A DNA stretch of 64,000 nucleotides, taken from positions 17,003 through 81,002 of the forward strand of contig VBDU01000069.1 in the NCBI GenBank assembly GCA_005883625.1. The letters are read 5' to 3'. The position numbers were made by a program, and so were the translations under genes. Under the pieces are notes generated by a model, which saw only the letters and a program-made list of their open reading frames with translations, did not search any database and had not been told where the DNA came from. Position 1 is the stretch's first letter. The number at the start of each line of letters is the position of its first letter. Below are positions 1 through 10,329 of the stretch, piece by piece. This DNA is from Chloroflexota bacterium. Its GTDB lineage: Bacteria; Chloroflexota; Limnocylindria; P2-11E.

Positions 1-96
1 AACGTCGGTGTAGAACGGCACGCTCTTCGCGACGTCCCGGACGATGAGGTTCACGGTCAGTCCCGTGAGCGTGCGGCCGTACGCATCGGCGCTCAT
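1..96 (-). CDS. VOC/glyoxalase-family protein, N-terminal part, runs off left edge
   Basis: Reverse translation MSADAYGRTLTGLTVNLIVRDVAKSVPFYTDV resembles the start of VOC-family proteins. Confidence 0.6.
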   Translation of the reverse strand, partial: MSADAYGRTLTGLTVNLIVRDVAKSVPFYTDV

Positions 97-122
97 CCAG
101 GGCTGACCGGTACGTTTCCTGG

Positions 123-1301
123 TCACGCCGCCACCGTAACGCGCGCCTGGGCGCGACGCGCGAGCGCCCACGCGGGGATGGTCAAGACCACCAGCGCGAC
201 GCCGACGCCGAGCGCGACGCCAGTCCCGAGCGCGGCGAGCGCGCCACCCGCGAACGCGCCCGCCGCGGCGCCGGCGTCCTGTGCCGTGTGGAATGCCGCG
301 AGCACGCGCGGGCGATCGGCGCTCGAGGCGAGCCGCGCGACCGCGAGCTCGGCGACGATCGCCCCGTTCAGCCCGGCGAAGTACGCGGCGCCGCCGGCGA
401 CGACGAACGTCACCGCGTCGAGCGGGAGCGTCAGCGCACCGACTCCCGCGGCGACGACGATGGCGGCCGCGAAGAACGTCGCGTCGATGGCGCGATCGGC
501 GAAGCGACCGGCGAACGGCTGCCAGACGACCTGCGCGACGCGCTGCGTGAGCACGAACGCGCCCGCGATGAAGGTCGCGGGGATGACGACGCCGAGCACG
601 CCGGCGCCCGCCGGAAAGAGCTCGGCGATGCGCAGGCCTCCCGCGACGCCCTGGATGCCCGCGCTCACGGCCAGCTGCGCCGCGCCGATCACGAGCAGGA
701 GCACGAGCCTCGCGTCCCGGAGCCTGATACGCACGTCGCCGACCTCGATCGCGACGGTCCGCCGCCAGGGCGCGGCGACGACGGCCGGGCCGATCCCGGC
801 GACGAGCGTGAGGACGGCCGCGCCGGCGACCGCGAGCTCCCAGCCGACCGCCTCGACCGCCAGCGGTGCGTACAGCGCCCCGGCGAGATAGCCGACGCCC
901 CAGATCGCGCGCGTCTCGCCGAGCCGGCGGCCCGCACCCTCGCCGGCCTCATCGACGGCGGACACGATCGAGCCGAGCCGGAGGAGCGAGAAGGCGAATC
1001 CCCAGACGCACCGCGCCCCGAGGAACACGAGGACCCACGCCGGCTCTACATAGAGCGCGGTCGACGCGGCCGAGACGACGATGGCCACGAGGACGAGCCG
1101 GCCGGCGGGCCAGCGCGCGTACAGCCGGGCGGCGAGCGGATTGGTGAAGAGCCGCACCCAGCGATTCACCGACAGGACGATCCCGACCATGAGCGGCGCG
1201 ACCCCGAGTCGCGCCGCGCTCACGGGCAGGACCGTGTAGAGGAACGTGTCGCCGAGCAGCGACGCGGCGACGACGAGCGCGACCGGGACGGCCGGCCGCA
1301 T
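123..1301 (-). CDS. MFS transporter
   Basis: Hydrophobic MFS-like protein starting [36 protein letters not shown] overlaps the carB stop (ATGA). Confidence 0.85.
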   Translation of the reverse strand: MRPAVPVALVVAASLLGDTFLYTVLPVSAARLGVAPLMVGIVLSVNRWVRLFTNPLAARLYARWPAGRLVLVAIVVSAASTALYVEPAWVLVFLGARCVWGFAFSLLRLGSIVSAVDEAGEGAGRRLGETRAIWGVGYLAGALYAPLAVEAVGWELAVAGAAVLTLVAGIGPAVVAAPWRRTVAIEVGDVRIRLRDARLVLLLVIGAAQLAVSAGIQGVAGGLRIAELFPAGAGVLGVVIPATFIAGAFVLTQRVAQVVWQPFAGRFADRAIDATFFAAAIVVAAGVGALTLPLDAVTFVVAGGAAYFAGLNGAIVAELAVARLASSADRPRVLAAFHTAQDAGAAAGAFAGGALAALGTGVALGVGVALVVLTIPAWALARRAQARVTVAA

Positions 1302-4300
1302 CAGTCCGCGGCGGCGAGCGCGGGCGCGGCGCGATACTCGGCGAGCGGCGCGACCGTATGCGTGACACCGCTCGCGCGGAGCGCGGTCACGACCGCGAGC
1401 GCGGTGTCCAGCGAGGTGAGGCAGGGGACCCGCGCCTCGACGGCGGCGCGCCGGATGAGGAAGCCGTCGCGGTCGACGGTCTTGCCGAGGGTCGGCGTGT
1501 TGATGACCGCCGCGCACTCGCCCGAGCGGATGAGCCGCAGGATCGACTGGTCGCCCTCGCCGAGCTTCCCGATCTCGGAGACCTCGATCCCGAGCGAGCG
1601 GGTGAGCGCGGCCGTGCCGCTCGTCGCGACGAGCTCGTAACCGAGCCAGTGGAAGCCCTCGATGATCGGCACGACCTCCTGCTTGTCCTTGTCGGCGACC
1701 GTGACGAGGACCTTCCCGCTCGACGCCGGCGCCAGGCCGGCCGCGACGAGCGACTTCCAGAGCGCGGGCGCGAACGCCCGATCGACCCCCATGACCTCCC
1801 CCGTGCTCTTCATCTCAGGGCCGAGGTACGTATCGACGTCGAGGAGCTTCGCCATCGAGAACACCGGCGCCTTCAGCGCGACGAGCTCGGGCTCCGGAGC
1901 GATGCCGTCCGGGCGCGCGTAGCCCTCGGCGGCGAGCGTGGAGCCGAGGGCGATTGCCACGGCGAGGCGCACGAGCGGCACGCCGCTCACCTTCGTGAGG
2001 AACGGGACGGTGCGGCTCGCCCGGGGGTTGACCTCGAGCACGTAGACCAGGGTCTCGTCTGTCGGGGGCCGGGGGGCCGAGCCCCCCGACTGAACGATGA
2101 ATTGGATGTTGAGCAGTCCCTTCACCGGCAGCGCCTCGGCGATGCGACGCGTGAGGGCCACGATCTCCGCGCGCTCCGCGGGCAGGAGATTCTGGGCGGG
2201 ATACACCGCGTAGCTGTCGCCCGAGTGGACCCCGGCGCGCTCGATGTGCTCCATGATCCCGGCGACGAGCGTGTCGCGGCCGTCGCTCACGGCGTCGACC
2301 TCCACCTCCTTGCCGCGCAGGTACTTGTCGACGAGAACCCGGCCGGTTCCCGCCTCGAGCGCAGAGTGGAAGTAGCGCTCGAGATCCTCGGCGCTGTACG
2401 CGATCTCCATGCCCCGCCCGCCGAGCACGTACGAGGGGCGCACGAGCACCGGATAGCCGACCTCGCCCGCGACGGCGAGCGCCTCGGCGAGCGACTCCGC
2501 GGTCCCGCCGGGCGGCTGGGGGATGCCGAGCGCGTCGGCGAAGTCGTGGAAGCGGCGGCGATCCTCGGCGAGCGCGATCGCGTCCGCGCTGGTGCCGGCG
2601 ATCTCTCCACCGATGCCCGCGATGCGGTCGGCGAGGTTGAGCGCGGTCTGCCCGCCGAATTGAACGACGGTCGGAAGGGGCTTCGCCCCCTCCGGCTCCC
2701 CCGCGCGCTCGTTCGCGATGACGCTGGCGATCGACTCCTCGTCGAGGGGCTCGAAGTAGAGCCGCGCGGATGCGTCGAAATCCGTGGACACGGTCTCGGG
2801 ATTGCTGTTCACCATGATCGGCGCGACGCCACGCTCCTGGAGCGCACCCGCCGACTGGACGCAGCAGCAATCGAACTCGATCCCCTGTCCGATGCGGATG
2901 GGCCCGGAGCCCAGGATGAGGACCTTCTCTCCGGCGAGGGGCTCGGCCTCGTTCTCCTGCTCGTACGTCGAATAGAAGTACGGCGTCACCGCCTCGAACT
3001 CGGCGGCGCACGTGTCGACCATCTTGTAGACGGGAGCGATCCCCCACTGGGCGCGAAGCCGGCGGATGTCCGTCGCGAGCATCCCGGTCAGCGTCGCGAT
3101 GTCGGCATCCGCGAAGCCGAGACGCTTCGCGTGGCCAAGCAGCGCGGGCGTCGGCGTCCGGCCTTGCAGCTCGCCCTCGGCGAAGCGGACCAGCGCGGCC
3201 ATCTTCCGCAGGAACCAGCGATCGATGTGCGTTCGCTCGTGGATGCGCTCGACCGAGGCGCCGCGACGGAGCGCCGCCAGAAGGCGCCACAGCCGATCGT
3301 CGGTAGGCGCGCCCGAGAGGAAGCGGTCGACGAACGTGTCCGGCGCGACGACGTCGACCCAGGTCCGGTCCTCCCAGAGCACGCCCTGGCCTTTCACCTC
3401 GAGGGAGCGGAGCGCCTTCTGTAGCGCGGCCTCGAACGAGCGGTCGATGGCCATGACCTCGCCGGTCGCTTTCATCTGCGTCCCGAGCGTGCGGTCCGCG
3501 GCGGCGAACTTGTCGAACGGCCAGCGCGGGATCTTCACGACGACGTAGTCGAGGGCCGGCTCGAACGCCGCCGAGGTCCGCTTCGTGACGGCGTTCGGGA
3601 TCTCGTGCAGCCGCTTGCCGATGGCGATCTTCGCGGCGACGCGCGCGATCGGATAGCCGGTCGCCTTCGACGCGAGCGCCGACGAGCGCGACACGCGCGG
3701 GTTCACCTCGATGACGTAGTACGGCATCTGCGCCTCGGGATCGTCGCTCGGCGCGCGATCGGGATGGAGCGCGAACTGGACGTTGCAGCCGCCCTCGATG
3801 CCGAGCGCGCGGATGATCCGCAGCGCCGCGCTGCGGAGCATCTGGTATTCCTTGTCGGTCAGGGTCTGCGACGGCGCGACGACGATGGAGTCGCCGGTGT
3901 GGACGCCCATCGGGTCGACGTTTTCCATGTTGCAGACGGTGATGCACGTATCGCCGCCGTCGCGCATGACCTCGTACTCGATCTCCTTCCAGCCGAGGAG
4001 CGATCGCTCGACGAGGACCTGGCCGATCGGCGACGCGGCGATGCCGCGCGCGACGCGCTCGCGCAGCGCGACTTCGTCATGGGCCATGCCCCCGCCCGTG
4101 CCACCGAGCGTGAACGCGGGACGGACGACGAGCGGGTAACCGATCTCGCCGGCGAGCGCGATCGCGTCGTCGACCGCCGTGACCGTCCGCGACTCCGGGA
4201 CCGGCTCGCCGATCGAAAGGAGAAGCTGCTTGAACGCCTCGCGGTCCTCGGCGTGCTGGATCGCGGAGAGCGGCGTGCCGAGAAGCCGCACGCCGTGGCG

Positions 4301-4606
4301 CTCGAGCACCCCGACCTCGGCGAGCGCGACAGCGAGGTTGAGGCCGGTCTGGCCCCCGAGCGTCGCGAGGAGACCGCCGGGCCGCTCCTTCGCGATGACC
4401 CGCTCGAGCACCTCGACCGTGAGCGGCTCGAGGTACGTGACGTCGGCGACGCCGGGGTCGGTCATGATCGTCGCCGGGTTCGAGTTCACGAGGACGGTCT
4501 CGACGCCCTCCTCGCGCAAGGCGCGGCAGGCCTGCGTCCCGGCGTAGTCGAATTCCGCAGCCTGCCCGATGAGGATCGGTCCGGAGCCGATGATCAGGAC
4601 TTTCAC
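1301..4606 (-). CDS. carB: Carbamoyl-phosphate synthase large subunit
   Basis: [25 protein letters not shown] start, two ATP-grasp halves, MGS-like C-terminus; GTG start overlaps the upstream stop. Confidence 0.97.
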   Translation of the reverse strand: MKVLIIGSGPILIGQAAEFDYAGTQACRALREEGVETVLVNSNPATIMTDPGVADVTYLEPLTVEVLERVIAKERPGGLLATLGGQTGLNLAVALAEVGVLERHGVRLLGTPLSAIQHAEDREAFKQLLLSIGEPVPESRTVTAVDDAIALAGEIGYPLVVRPAFTLGGTGGGMAHDEVALRERVARGIAASPIGQVLVERSLLGWKEIEYEVMRDGGDTCITVCNMENVDPMGVHTGDSIVVAPSQTLTDKEYQMLRSAALRIIRALGIEGGCNVQFALHPDRAPSDDPEAQMPYYVIEVNPRVSRSSALASKATGYPIARVAAKIAIGKRLHEIPNAVTKRTSAAFEPALDYVVVKIPRWPFDKFAAADRTLGTQMKATGEVMAIDRSFEAALQKALRSLEVKGQGVLWEDRTWVDVVAPDTFVDRFLSGAPTDDRLWRLLAALRRGASVERIHERTHIDRWFLRKMAALVRFAEGELQGRTPTPALLGHAKRLGFADADIATLTGMLATDIRRLRAQWGIAPVYKMVDTCAAEFEAVTPYFYSTYEQENEAEPLAGEKVLILGSGPIRIGQGIEFDCCCVQSAGALQERGVAPIMVNSNPETVSTDFDASARLYFEPLDEESIASVIANERAGEPEGAKPLPTVVQFGGQTALNLADRIAGIGGEIAGTSADAIALAEDRRRFHDFADALGIPQPPGGTAESLAEALAVAGEVGYPVLVRPSYVLGGRGMEIAYSAEDLERYFHSALEAGTGRVLVDKYLRGKEVEVDAVSDGRDTLVAGIMEHIERAGVHSGDSYAVYPAQNLLPAERAEIVALTRRIAEALPVKGLLNIQFIVQSGGSAPRPPTDETLVYVLEVNPRASRTVPFLTKVSGVPLVRLAVAIALGSTLAAEGYARPDGIAPEPELVALKAPVFSMAKLLDVDTYLGPEMKSTGEVMGVDRAFAPALWKSLVAAGLAPASSGKVLVTVADKDKQEVVPIIEGFHWLGYELVATSGTAALTRSLGIEVSEIGKLGEGDQSILRLIRSGECAAVINTPTLGKTVDRDGFLIRRAAVEARVPCLTSLDTALAVVTALRASGVTHTVAPLAEYRAAPALAAAD
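2061..2092. repeat. GC-rich palindromic repeat inside carB (in frame, encodes [10 protein letters not shown])
   Basis: gtcgggggccggggggccgagccccccgactg; near-identical to 53073..53104. Confidence 0.8.
2673..2695. repeat. Second palindromic insertion inside carB (ggaaggggcttcgccccctccgg)
   Basis: Perfect GC-rich inverted repeat at a site where CarB homologs such as E. coli are shorter. Confidence 0.65.
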
Positions 4607-5472
4607 AGGTCGAACCAGCCGCCCCCGACCGGGATGACGTTGCCGCCGACATGGACGGCCGTGATCCGCTCGGCGGAGCCGTCGATGCGCGCGTAGAGCA
4701 ACGACGGCCGGCCGATCTCGAAGCCCTGTTCGATGACGAACCGCTCGCCTGTCTTCGCGAGGCCATGGCGCACCAGGTACGCGGCGAGAGGACCGGCCGC
4801 GCTGCCCGTCGCCGGATCCTCGGCGATGCCCACGCCCGTCGGGAACATCCGGCCGTGCACGGCCGATCCCGGCCGCTCGGTCTCGGTCGTCCAGACGAAG
4901 ATCCCCATCGCACCGACGTCGCCCAGGACCACGGCCAGAGCGCTCGGATCCACGCGCAGCTCCCGCATCCCGCGCAGCCCGGCGACCGACACAAAAAGGA
5001 ATGCGTTCCCGCACGAGACGACCTGGTACGGCGCCGTCGATCTCAGATCGAGCACGTCGCCGATCGCGGCGCGAACCTTGGGACGGAGCGGCTCGGTGGG
5101 AAGTCCTGCGCCGAACTGCGGCAGCGGCTGGTCCATCTCGACGAAGCCGCCACTCACGCGGACCGAGAGCGTGCCGACGCCGAGCTCCAACCGGAGCGTG
5201 CCGTCGCGGCCGCCGCTCAGGACCCAGGTGGTTCCGACCGTCGGATGACCGGCGAACTGGAGCTCGCGCCCGGGGGTGAAGATCCGCACTCTGTGGTCGC
5301 CATCCTTCTCGCGCGGAAGGACGAACGTCGTCTCCGAGATCATCAGCTCCTTCGCGATCGCCTGCATGTCCGCGTCGGCGATGCCCTGTCCATCGCGAAA
5401 GACGGCGAGCTGGTTGCCACCGAACCGCCGCTCCGTGAAGACGTCGACGAGCGTGTACTCATGGCGCGTCAT
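4603..5472 (-). CDS. PhzF-family isomerase/epimerase
   Basis: [20 protein letters not shown]...ISETTFVLP...[17 protein letters not shown]...[16 protein letters not shown] are PhzF-family signatures. Confidence 0.93.
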   Translation of the reverse strand: MTRHEYTLVDVFTERRFGGNQLAVFRDGQGIADADMQAIAKELMISETTFVLPREKDGDHRVRIFTPGRELQFAGHPTVGTTWVLSGGRDGTLRLELGVGTLSVRVSGGFVEMDQPLPQFGAGLPTEPLRPKVRAAIGDVLDLRSTAPYQVVSCGNAFLFVSVAGLRGMRELRVDPSALAVVLGDVGAMGIFVWTTETERPGSAVHGRMFPTGVGIAEDPATGSAAGPLAAYLVRHGLAKTGERFVIEQGFEIGRPSLLYARIDGSAERITAVHVGGNVIPVGGGWFDL

Positions 5473-6602
5473 CCGCGGGCCGCGACGGCCACGCGCACGT
5501 CGGACAGGAAGGCGTCGAAGACCGGCTCGTTGTCGCGAGGACCCGGGGCACCCTCGGGGTGGTACTGGTACGTGCGGATCGGCAGCGTCTGGTGTGCGAG
5601 GCCTTCGACCGATCCATCGTTCAGGTTCCGCGCGCTCACGACGAAACCCGAGCCGGCCGGGACGGAGGCCTCGTCGACCTGGAATTCGTGGTTCTGGCTC
5701 GTGATCACGACGCGGCCGCTGCGCAGGTCCTGCACGGGATGGTTCGCGCCGTGATGGCCGAACGGCAACCGTGACGTCGTCGCGCCGATCGCGCGGCCGA
5801 CGAGCTGGTGGCCGAGGCAGATGCCAAGGATCGGCAGCGGGCGGCCGGACGCGCGCGAGAAGGCTGCGTCCAGCAGCGTGCGCGTCGACGCGGCGATCTG
5901 CGGGATCGCCGCGGGGTCGCCCGGGCCGTTCGAGATCACGATGCCGTCGGGCGACCACTCGAGGATCTCCCGGGCCGTAGCGGTCGCGGGAAACGCCTTC
6001 ACCGTCGCGCCGCTTTTTACGAGGCAGCGGATCTGGTTCTCCTTGACGCCCGTGTCCAGGAGCGCGATCTTCGCGCCGCTTCCGACCTGGCGCGCGATCC
6101 CGGTCGACTCGACGACGAGGGGCTTCGCGGCGAGCGGTGCCGTCGCCCGCGCCTTCGCGACCGCCTCCCGCGCGATGCTCGCGTCGCCGGATCGCTCGGG
6201 CGCCACCTGCAGGATCGCGCCACGCAGCGTCCCCTTCGCGCGCAGGCGTCGCACGAGCGCGCGCGTGTCGATGCCGGCAAGCCCCGGCACGCCGTACGCG
6301 CGCAGGTACGCGTCGAGGTCGGTCGTGCGCTCACGGCATGTCGGGACCAGCTCGCGGACGACGAGCGCCTCGACCCACGGGCGCCGCGATTCCGCGGCAC
6401 GATCGAACGTCCCGTAGCTGCCGATGAGGGGATACGTGAGGACGACGATCTGACCGTTGTACGAGGCGTCCGTCGCGATCTCCTGGTAGCCGGTCATCGC
6501 GGTGTTGAAGACGACCTCGCCCGACGCCGGCTGCGCGTCCCCGAACGCCTCGCCCCACCACGCCGAGCCGTCTTCCAGCCCGAGGACCGCCGCCCTGGTC
6601 AT
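5469..6602 (-). CDS. carA: Carbamoyl-phosphate synthase small subunit
   Basis: MTRAAVLGLEDGSAWWGEAFG...GICLGHQLVGRAIGATTSRLPFGHHGANHPV class I glutamine amidotransferase. Confidence 0.97.
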   Translation of the reverse strand: MTRAAVLGLEDGSAWWGEAFGDAQPASGEVVFNTAMTGYQEIATDASYNGQIVVLTYPLIGSYGTFDRAAESRRPWVEALVVRELVPTCRERTTDLDAYLRAYGVPGLAGIDTRALVRRLRAKGTLRGAILQVAPERSGDASIAREAVAKARATAPLAAKPLVVESTGIARQVGSGAKIALLDTGVKENQIRCLVKSGATVKAFPATATAREILEWSPDGIVISNGPGDPAAIPQIAASTRTLLDAAFSRASGRPLPILGICLGHQLVGRAIGATTSRLPFGHHGANHPVQDLRSGRVVITSQNHEFQVDEASVPAGSGFVVSARNLNDGSVEGLAHQTLPIRTYQYHPEGAPGPRDNEPVFDAFLSDVRVAVAARG

Positions 6603-6674
6603 CGGTGCATAACTATACGTTAATGATGCATAAAGATGCAACTGCTGCCGGCTGTCTATCGGCGCGAGGTACCC

Positions 6675-6707
6675 AGGGGGTGCGGGGGACCGCCCCCGCG
6701 ATGAGAC
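6675..6707. repeat. GC-rich palindromic repeat in the carA-pyrC gap
   Basis: agggggtgcgggggaccgcccccgcgatgagac; shares the CGATGAGAC flank with copies at 7952..8038. Confidence 0.7.
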
Positions 6708-6714
6708 GCTACGG

Positions 6715-7938
6715 TCAGCGGACGGCGAGCGGCGCTGCACGAAGGTCTCCTTCGTAGCGAACGTCGCCGCCCACGACGCTCATGACCACACGACCACGCA
6801 GCTCCCTCCCCAGGAGCGGCGTGTTCTTTCCCTTAGAGGCCAGCCCCGCCGCGGTGACGATCCAGGTCGCGGCACGGTCGACGACGGTCCAATCGTCGTC
6901 CGGGACGTCGATCCCGAGCACGCGCGCCGGCCCCGTCGTGAGCGCGGCGATGACGGTGTCGAGCGCCGCCCAGCCTGCGTCGACGCCGCCGAGCAGGAGC
7001 GGGAGCGCGGTCTCGAGACCCGAGATGCCGAACGCCGCCAGGTCGTACTCGACGTCCTTCTTCACCGACGCGTGCGGCGCGTGGTCGGTGGCGATCGCGT
7101 CGATCGTCCCGTCGGCGAGCGCGTCCCAGAGCGCGCGAACGTCGCCTTCGGTCCGCAGCGGCGGGTTCACCTTCGTCGACGCGTCGAACGGCGTAGCCCG
7201 CGGCGACGGTCGGCCCTCCCACGCGACGGTCCGGTCACCCGCGACCCAAGCGTCGGTGAGCGCGAGGTGGTGCGGCGTGACCTCGCATGTCACGGCGAGG
7301 CCGTCGGCTTTCGCTCGCCGGACGAGCTCGACCGAGCGCGCTGTCGACACGTGCTGCAGGTGCAGGCGGGCGCCGCTGAGCTTCGCGAGCGCGAGATCGC
7401 GGGCGATCGCGGCCTCCTCCGCGGCCGCGGGGATCCCCGGCAGGCCGAGGTCCGCGGAGACGCGCCCCTCGTGCATGACGCCCCGCGCCGAGAGCGCGAG
7501 GTCCTGCGGGTGCTCGAGGACCGGCCGATCGGCGGCGCGCGCGTACTCGAGCGCGCTGCGGAAGAGACGCGCGTCGTCGACCGGAGAGCCGTCGTCCGAG
7601 AAGGCGACCGCTCCCGCCGCCGCGAGCTCGACGAGATCCGCGAGCTCCTTTCCTTTGCGGCCCCGGGTGATCGTCGCGACCGGGAGCACGCGGGCGGCAT
7701 TCGCCGCTTTCGCCCGAGCGACCAGCTCGGCGATGAGGCCCGGCGAGTCGATCGCGGGCTCGGTGTTCGGCATCGCGCAGACCGTCGTGAACCCGCCGCG
7801 AAGCGCCGCGCGCGCGCCGCTCGCGATGGTCTCCGAATCCTCGAAGCCAGGTTCGCGCAGGTGGACGTGGAGGTCGATGAACCCAGGGACGACCAGGTAG
7901 CCCGCGGCCTCGAGCGCGCGCCGGTCGAAGGTTGTCAT
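6715..7938 (-). CDS. pyrC: Dihydroorotase, apparently short at the N-terminus
   Basis: PGFIDLHVHLREPGFEDSETIASGARAALRGG ... AIATDHAPH; ATG overlaps pyrB stop. Confidence 0.93.
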   Translation of the reverse strand: MTTFDRRALEAAGYLVVPGFIDLHVHLREPGFEDSETIASGARAALRGGFTTVCAMPNTEPAIDSPGLIAELVARAKAANAARVLPVATITRGRKGKELADLVELAAAGAVAFSDDGSPVDDARLFRSALEYARAADRPVLEHPQDLALSARGVMHEGRVSADLGLPGIPAAAEEAAIARDLALAKLSGARLHLQHVSTARSVELVRRAKADGLAVTCEVTPHHLALTDAWVAGDRTVAWEGRPSPRATPFDASTKVNPPLRTEGDVRALWDALADGTIDAIATDHAPHASVKKDVEYDLAAFGISGLETALPLLLGGVDAGWAALDTVIAALTTGPARVLGIDVPDDDWTVVDRAATWIVTAAGLASKGKNTPLLGRELRGRVVMSVVGGDVRYEGDLRAAPLAVR

Positions 7939-8960
7939 ACGACCCCCGTAGGCAGGGGGGTTGCAGGGGGTTCTCCCCCTGCGATGGATGTGGGGGGTTC
8001 CGCCCCCACGATGAGACGGGGTTCTCCCCCTGCGATGAGGAGATACAGCAGGGCCATCCGGACCGCGACACCGTTGGTCACCTGCTCCTCGATGAGCGAG
8101 CGAGCACCGTGCGCGACGGCCGCGTCGATCTCGACGCCCTCGTTCATCGGTCCGGGGTGCATCACCGGCGCGCCCGGGCGCATGGTCGCGACGCGCGGCT
8201 CCGTGAGGCCCCAGGTCCGCGCGTACTCGCGGATCGAGGGGAGCAGCCCGGCCTCCTGGCGCTCGCGCTGGAGCCGGAGGGCGATGACGCCATCGGCGCC
8301 GTCGAGCGCCCGATCGACGTCGGGCTCGTAGCCGACCCCGCTCGGGAGATCGCCGCACCGCCACGCCGCCGGCAGGAGAGTTGGCGGGCCGGACAGCGTG
8401 ACGCGGGCGCCGAGCGGGACGAGCGCGTTGATGTCGCTGCGCGCGACGCGGCTGTGGAGGACGTCGCCGACGACGACGATCCGCTTCCCCGCGAGATCCC
8501 CGAGCTTCGCGCGCAGCGTGTACGCGTCGAGCAGGCCCTGGGTCGGATGTGCGTGAGCGCCGTCGCCCGCATTGATCACGGCCGCGCCGACGCGCTGCGC
8601 GACGAAATACGGCGCCCCCGACGACCCGTGCCGTATGACGAGGACATCACCGCCGAGGGCCTCGAGCGTGCGCGCGGTGTCGAGGAGCGATTCACCCTTC
8701 TCGACCGAAGAGCCCGTCGCCGTGATGTTCACGACGTCGGCCGAGAGCGCCTTCGCCGCGAGCTCGAAGGAGACGCGCGTGCGTGTCGAGGCTTCGGCGA
8801 AGAAGAGGATCACCGTGCGGCCGCGGAGCGGCGGCGCGCGGCGGATCGGCCGCGAGAGGACCTCGAGCATCCCGTTCGCGGTATCGAGGACGTGCTCGAT
8901 CTCCTCGCGTGACCAGTCGTCGGTCTCGAGGACGTGGCGGCGGCTCCACGTCACTTTCAT
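7935..8960 (-). CDS. pyrB: Aspartate carbamoyltransferase catalytic subunit with repeat-derived C-terminal tail
   Basis: [44 protein letters not shown] motifs. Confidence 0.96.
   Translation of the reverse strand: MKVTWSRRHVLETDDWSREEIEHVLDTANGMLEVLSRPIRRAPPLRGRTVILFFAEASTRTRVSFELAAKALSADVVNITATGSSVEKGESLLDTARTLEALGGDVLVIRHGSSGAPYFVAQRVGAAVINAGDGAHAHPTQGLLDAYTLRAKLGDLAGKRIVVVGDVLHSRVARSDINALVPLGARVTLSGPPTLLPAAWRCGDLPSGVGYEPDVDRALDGADGVIALRLQRERQEAGLLPSIREYARTWGLTEPRVATMRPGAPVMHPGPMNEGVEIDAAVAHGARSLIEEQVTNGVAVRMALLYLLIAGGEPRLIVGAEPPTSIAGGEPPATPLPTGVV
7952..8038. repeat. Cluster of about three GC-rich palindromic repeat units at the pyrB/pyrC junction
   Basis: gggggttctccccctgcgatgg / tggggggttccgcccccacgatgagac / ggggttctccccctgcgatgag. 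Confidence 0.8.
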
Positions 8961-9493
8961 ACGCGCGCCATCTCGACGACCTCGACCTCGTCGCGGCCGT
9001 CGGACTCCACGAGCCGGACCCGCACGTCGACGCCGAGCGACGTCGGGACGTTCTTGCCCACGAAGTCGGCGCGGATCGGCAGCTCGCGATGACCGCGGTC
9101 GACGAGCACCGCGAGGCGGATCGCCCGCGGCCGCCCGTAGTCGACGAGCGCATCCATCGCCGCGCGCACCGTGCGGCCGGTGAAGAGGACGTCGTCGACC
9201 AGCACGACGACGCGGTCGTCGACGGTGAAGTCGATCGCGGTCTCGCGGACGACGGGCGCGTAGCCGACGCGCGTGAGGTCGTCGCGGTACAGCGTGATGT
9301 CCAGAGCACCGAGCGGTACCTCGACACCCTCGTTCGCCCGGATCGCGTCGCGCAGCCTTTTCGCAAGCGCATCCCCGCGCGCGCGAATGCCAACGATGGC
9401 GAGCGAGGAGAGGTCGCGCTCGCGCTCGACGATCTCGTGCGCGATCCGGTTGACGGTGCGACGCACGTCGTCGGCACCGAGCAGCGTGGTCGT
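8957..9493 (-). CDS. pyrR: Pyr operon regulator / uracil phosphoribosyltransferase; start codon unresolved (possible ACG or CTG)
   Basis: [14 protein letters not shown]...ITLYRDDL...[53 protein letters not shown], PyrR signature. Confidence 0.93.
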   Translation of the reverse strand, partial: TTTLLGADDVRRTVNRIAHEIVERERDLSSLAIVGIRARGDALAKRLRDAIRANEGVEVPLGALDITLYRDDLTRVGYAPVVRETAIDFTVDDRVVVLVDDVLFTGRTVRAAMDALVDYGRPRAIRLAVLVDRGHRELPIRADFVGKNVPTSLGVDVRVRLVESDGRDEVEVVEMARV

Positions 9494-9507
9494 TCTCGCA
9501 CTCCTTC

Positions 9508-9525
9508 CCGGCCTCGCAGGACCGG
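9508..9525 (-). promoter_or_regulatory. Candidate PyrR-binding RNA hairpin in the pyr leader
   Basis: Minus strand CCGGTCCTGCGAGGCCGG: matches the PyrR binding-loop consensus ARUCCNGNGAGGYU at 12 of 14 positions; CCGG/CCGG stem; SD-like GGAAGGAG directly follows. Confidence 0.65.
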
Positions 9526-9559
9526 TCCTTAAAGGTGGCGCGTTAGCGTTTCCGAGTAT

Positions 9560-10294
9560 ATGCGGCTCGTCATCGCCGTCAGCGGGGTCCTGCTCTTCGG
9601 GACGATCGCGGTACTCGTCTCCGCGAGGCCGCCCAGCGCCGCGACCACGCGCGCGGTCGCGACCGCGCGCTACACCGCGGCGCCGCGCGAGGCCGTCGAT
9701 CCGGGGAGCGACCCCGCGGCTCGCGCGCCGACGACGGACACCGAGCGCACCGTGACCGCGCACGCGCGGCCGCGCGCCGTGCGCGGTCTCGCTCTGCCCA
9801 TCGACGGCGCGACGTTACCGACCGATCCGGAGCTGCTGCCGAACTCGCCGCGCGAGTACCGCGCGGGCTGGCACGAGGGGATCGACTTCCCCGCCCCGCC
9901 CGGCACGCCCGTGCTCGCCGTCGCCGACGGCGTCGTGATCCGGGTCGACACCGCCTTCGTCGAGTGGACCGCCGACGAGGAGGGGCGCGCACTCGACGAA
10001 GCGGTCGCCCTGGGGTACACGCCGGCCGAGACGCTCGATCGCCTCCGCGGCCGGCAGGTCTGGATCGACCACGGCCAGGGCATCGTCTCGCGGTACGCGC
10101 ACCTGTCGGCGGTCGCGCCGCTCGTCGTCGGGGCGCGCGTGGAGCGCGGCCGGAGGATCGGCGCCGTGGGCAGCTCGGGCTACGAGGAGGGCGGCCCGCA
10201 CCTACACCTCGAGGTGCGCGTGGGCGACGCCTACCTCGGCGAGGACCTCGCCGGCGACACGCTCATCGCGACGATCTTCCGCGCGTTCGACTGA
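9560..10294 (+). CDS. M23-family metallopeptidase (LytM-like), exported
   Basis: N-terminal TM/signal; [22 protein letters not shown] ... [11 protein letters not shown]. Confidence 0.88.
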   Translation: MRLVIAVSGVLLFGTIAVLVSARPPSAATTRAVATARYTAAPREAVDPGSDPAARAPTTDTERTVTAHARPRAVRGLALPIDGATLPTDPELLPNSPREYRAGWHEGIDFPAPPGTPVLAVADGVVIRVDTAFVEWTADEEGRALDEAVALGYTPAETLDRLRGRQVWIDHGQGIVSRYAHLSAVAPLVVGARVERGRRIGAVGSSGYEEGGPHLHLEVRVGDAYLGEDLAGDTLIATIFRAFD

Positions 10295-10329
10295 GCGGTG
10301 TCCTCAGCTCGCGGGCGCCTCGTCGGTCG

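Noticed and set aside
178-891. Plus-strand ORF 178..891 (Ala/Pro/Ser/Thr-rich) and the overlapping 288..1640 ORF
   Set aside because: Antisense frames of the MFS transporter in a high-GC genome; low-complexity composition and no recognisable domain.
1358-4696. Long plus-strand ORFs of 688 and 363 aa
   Set aside because: Exactly antisense to carB, Arg/Asp/Glu-rich shadow ORFs produced by GC3 bias.
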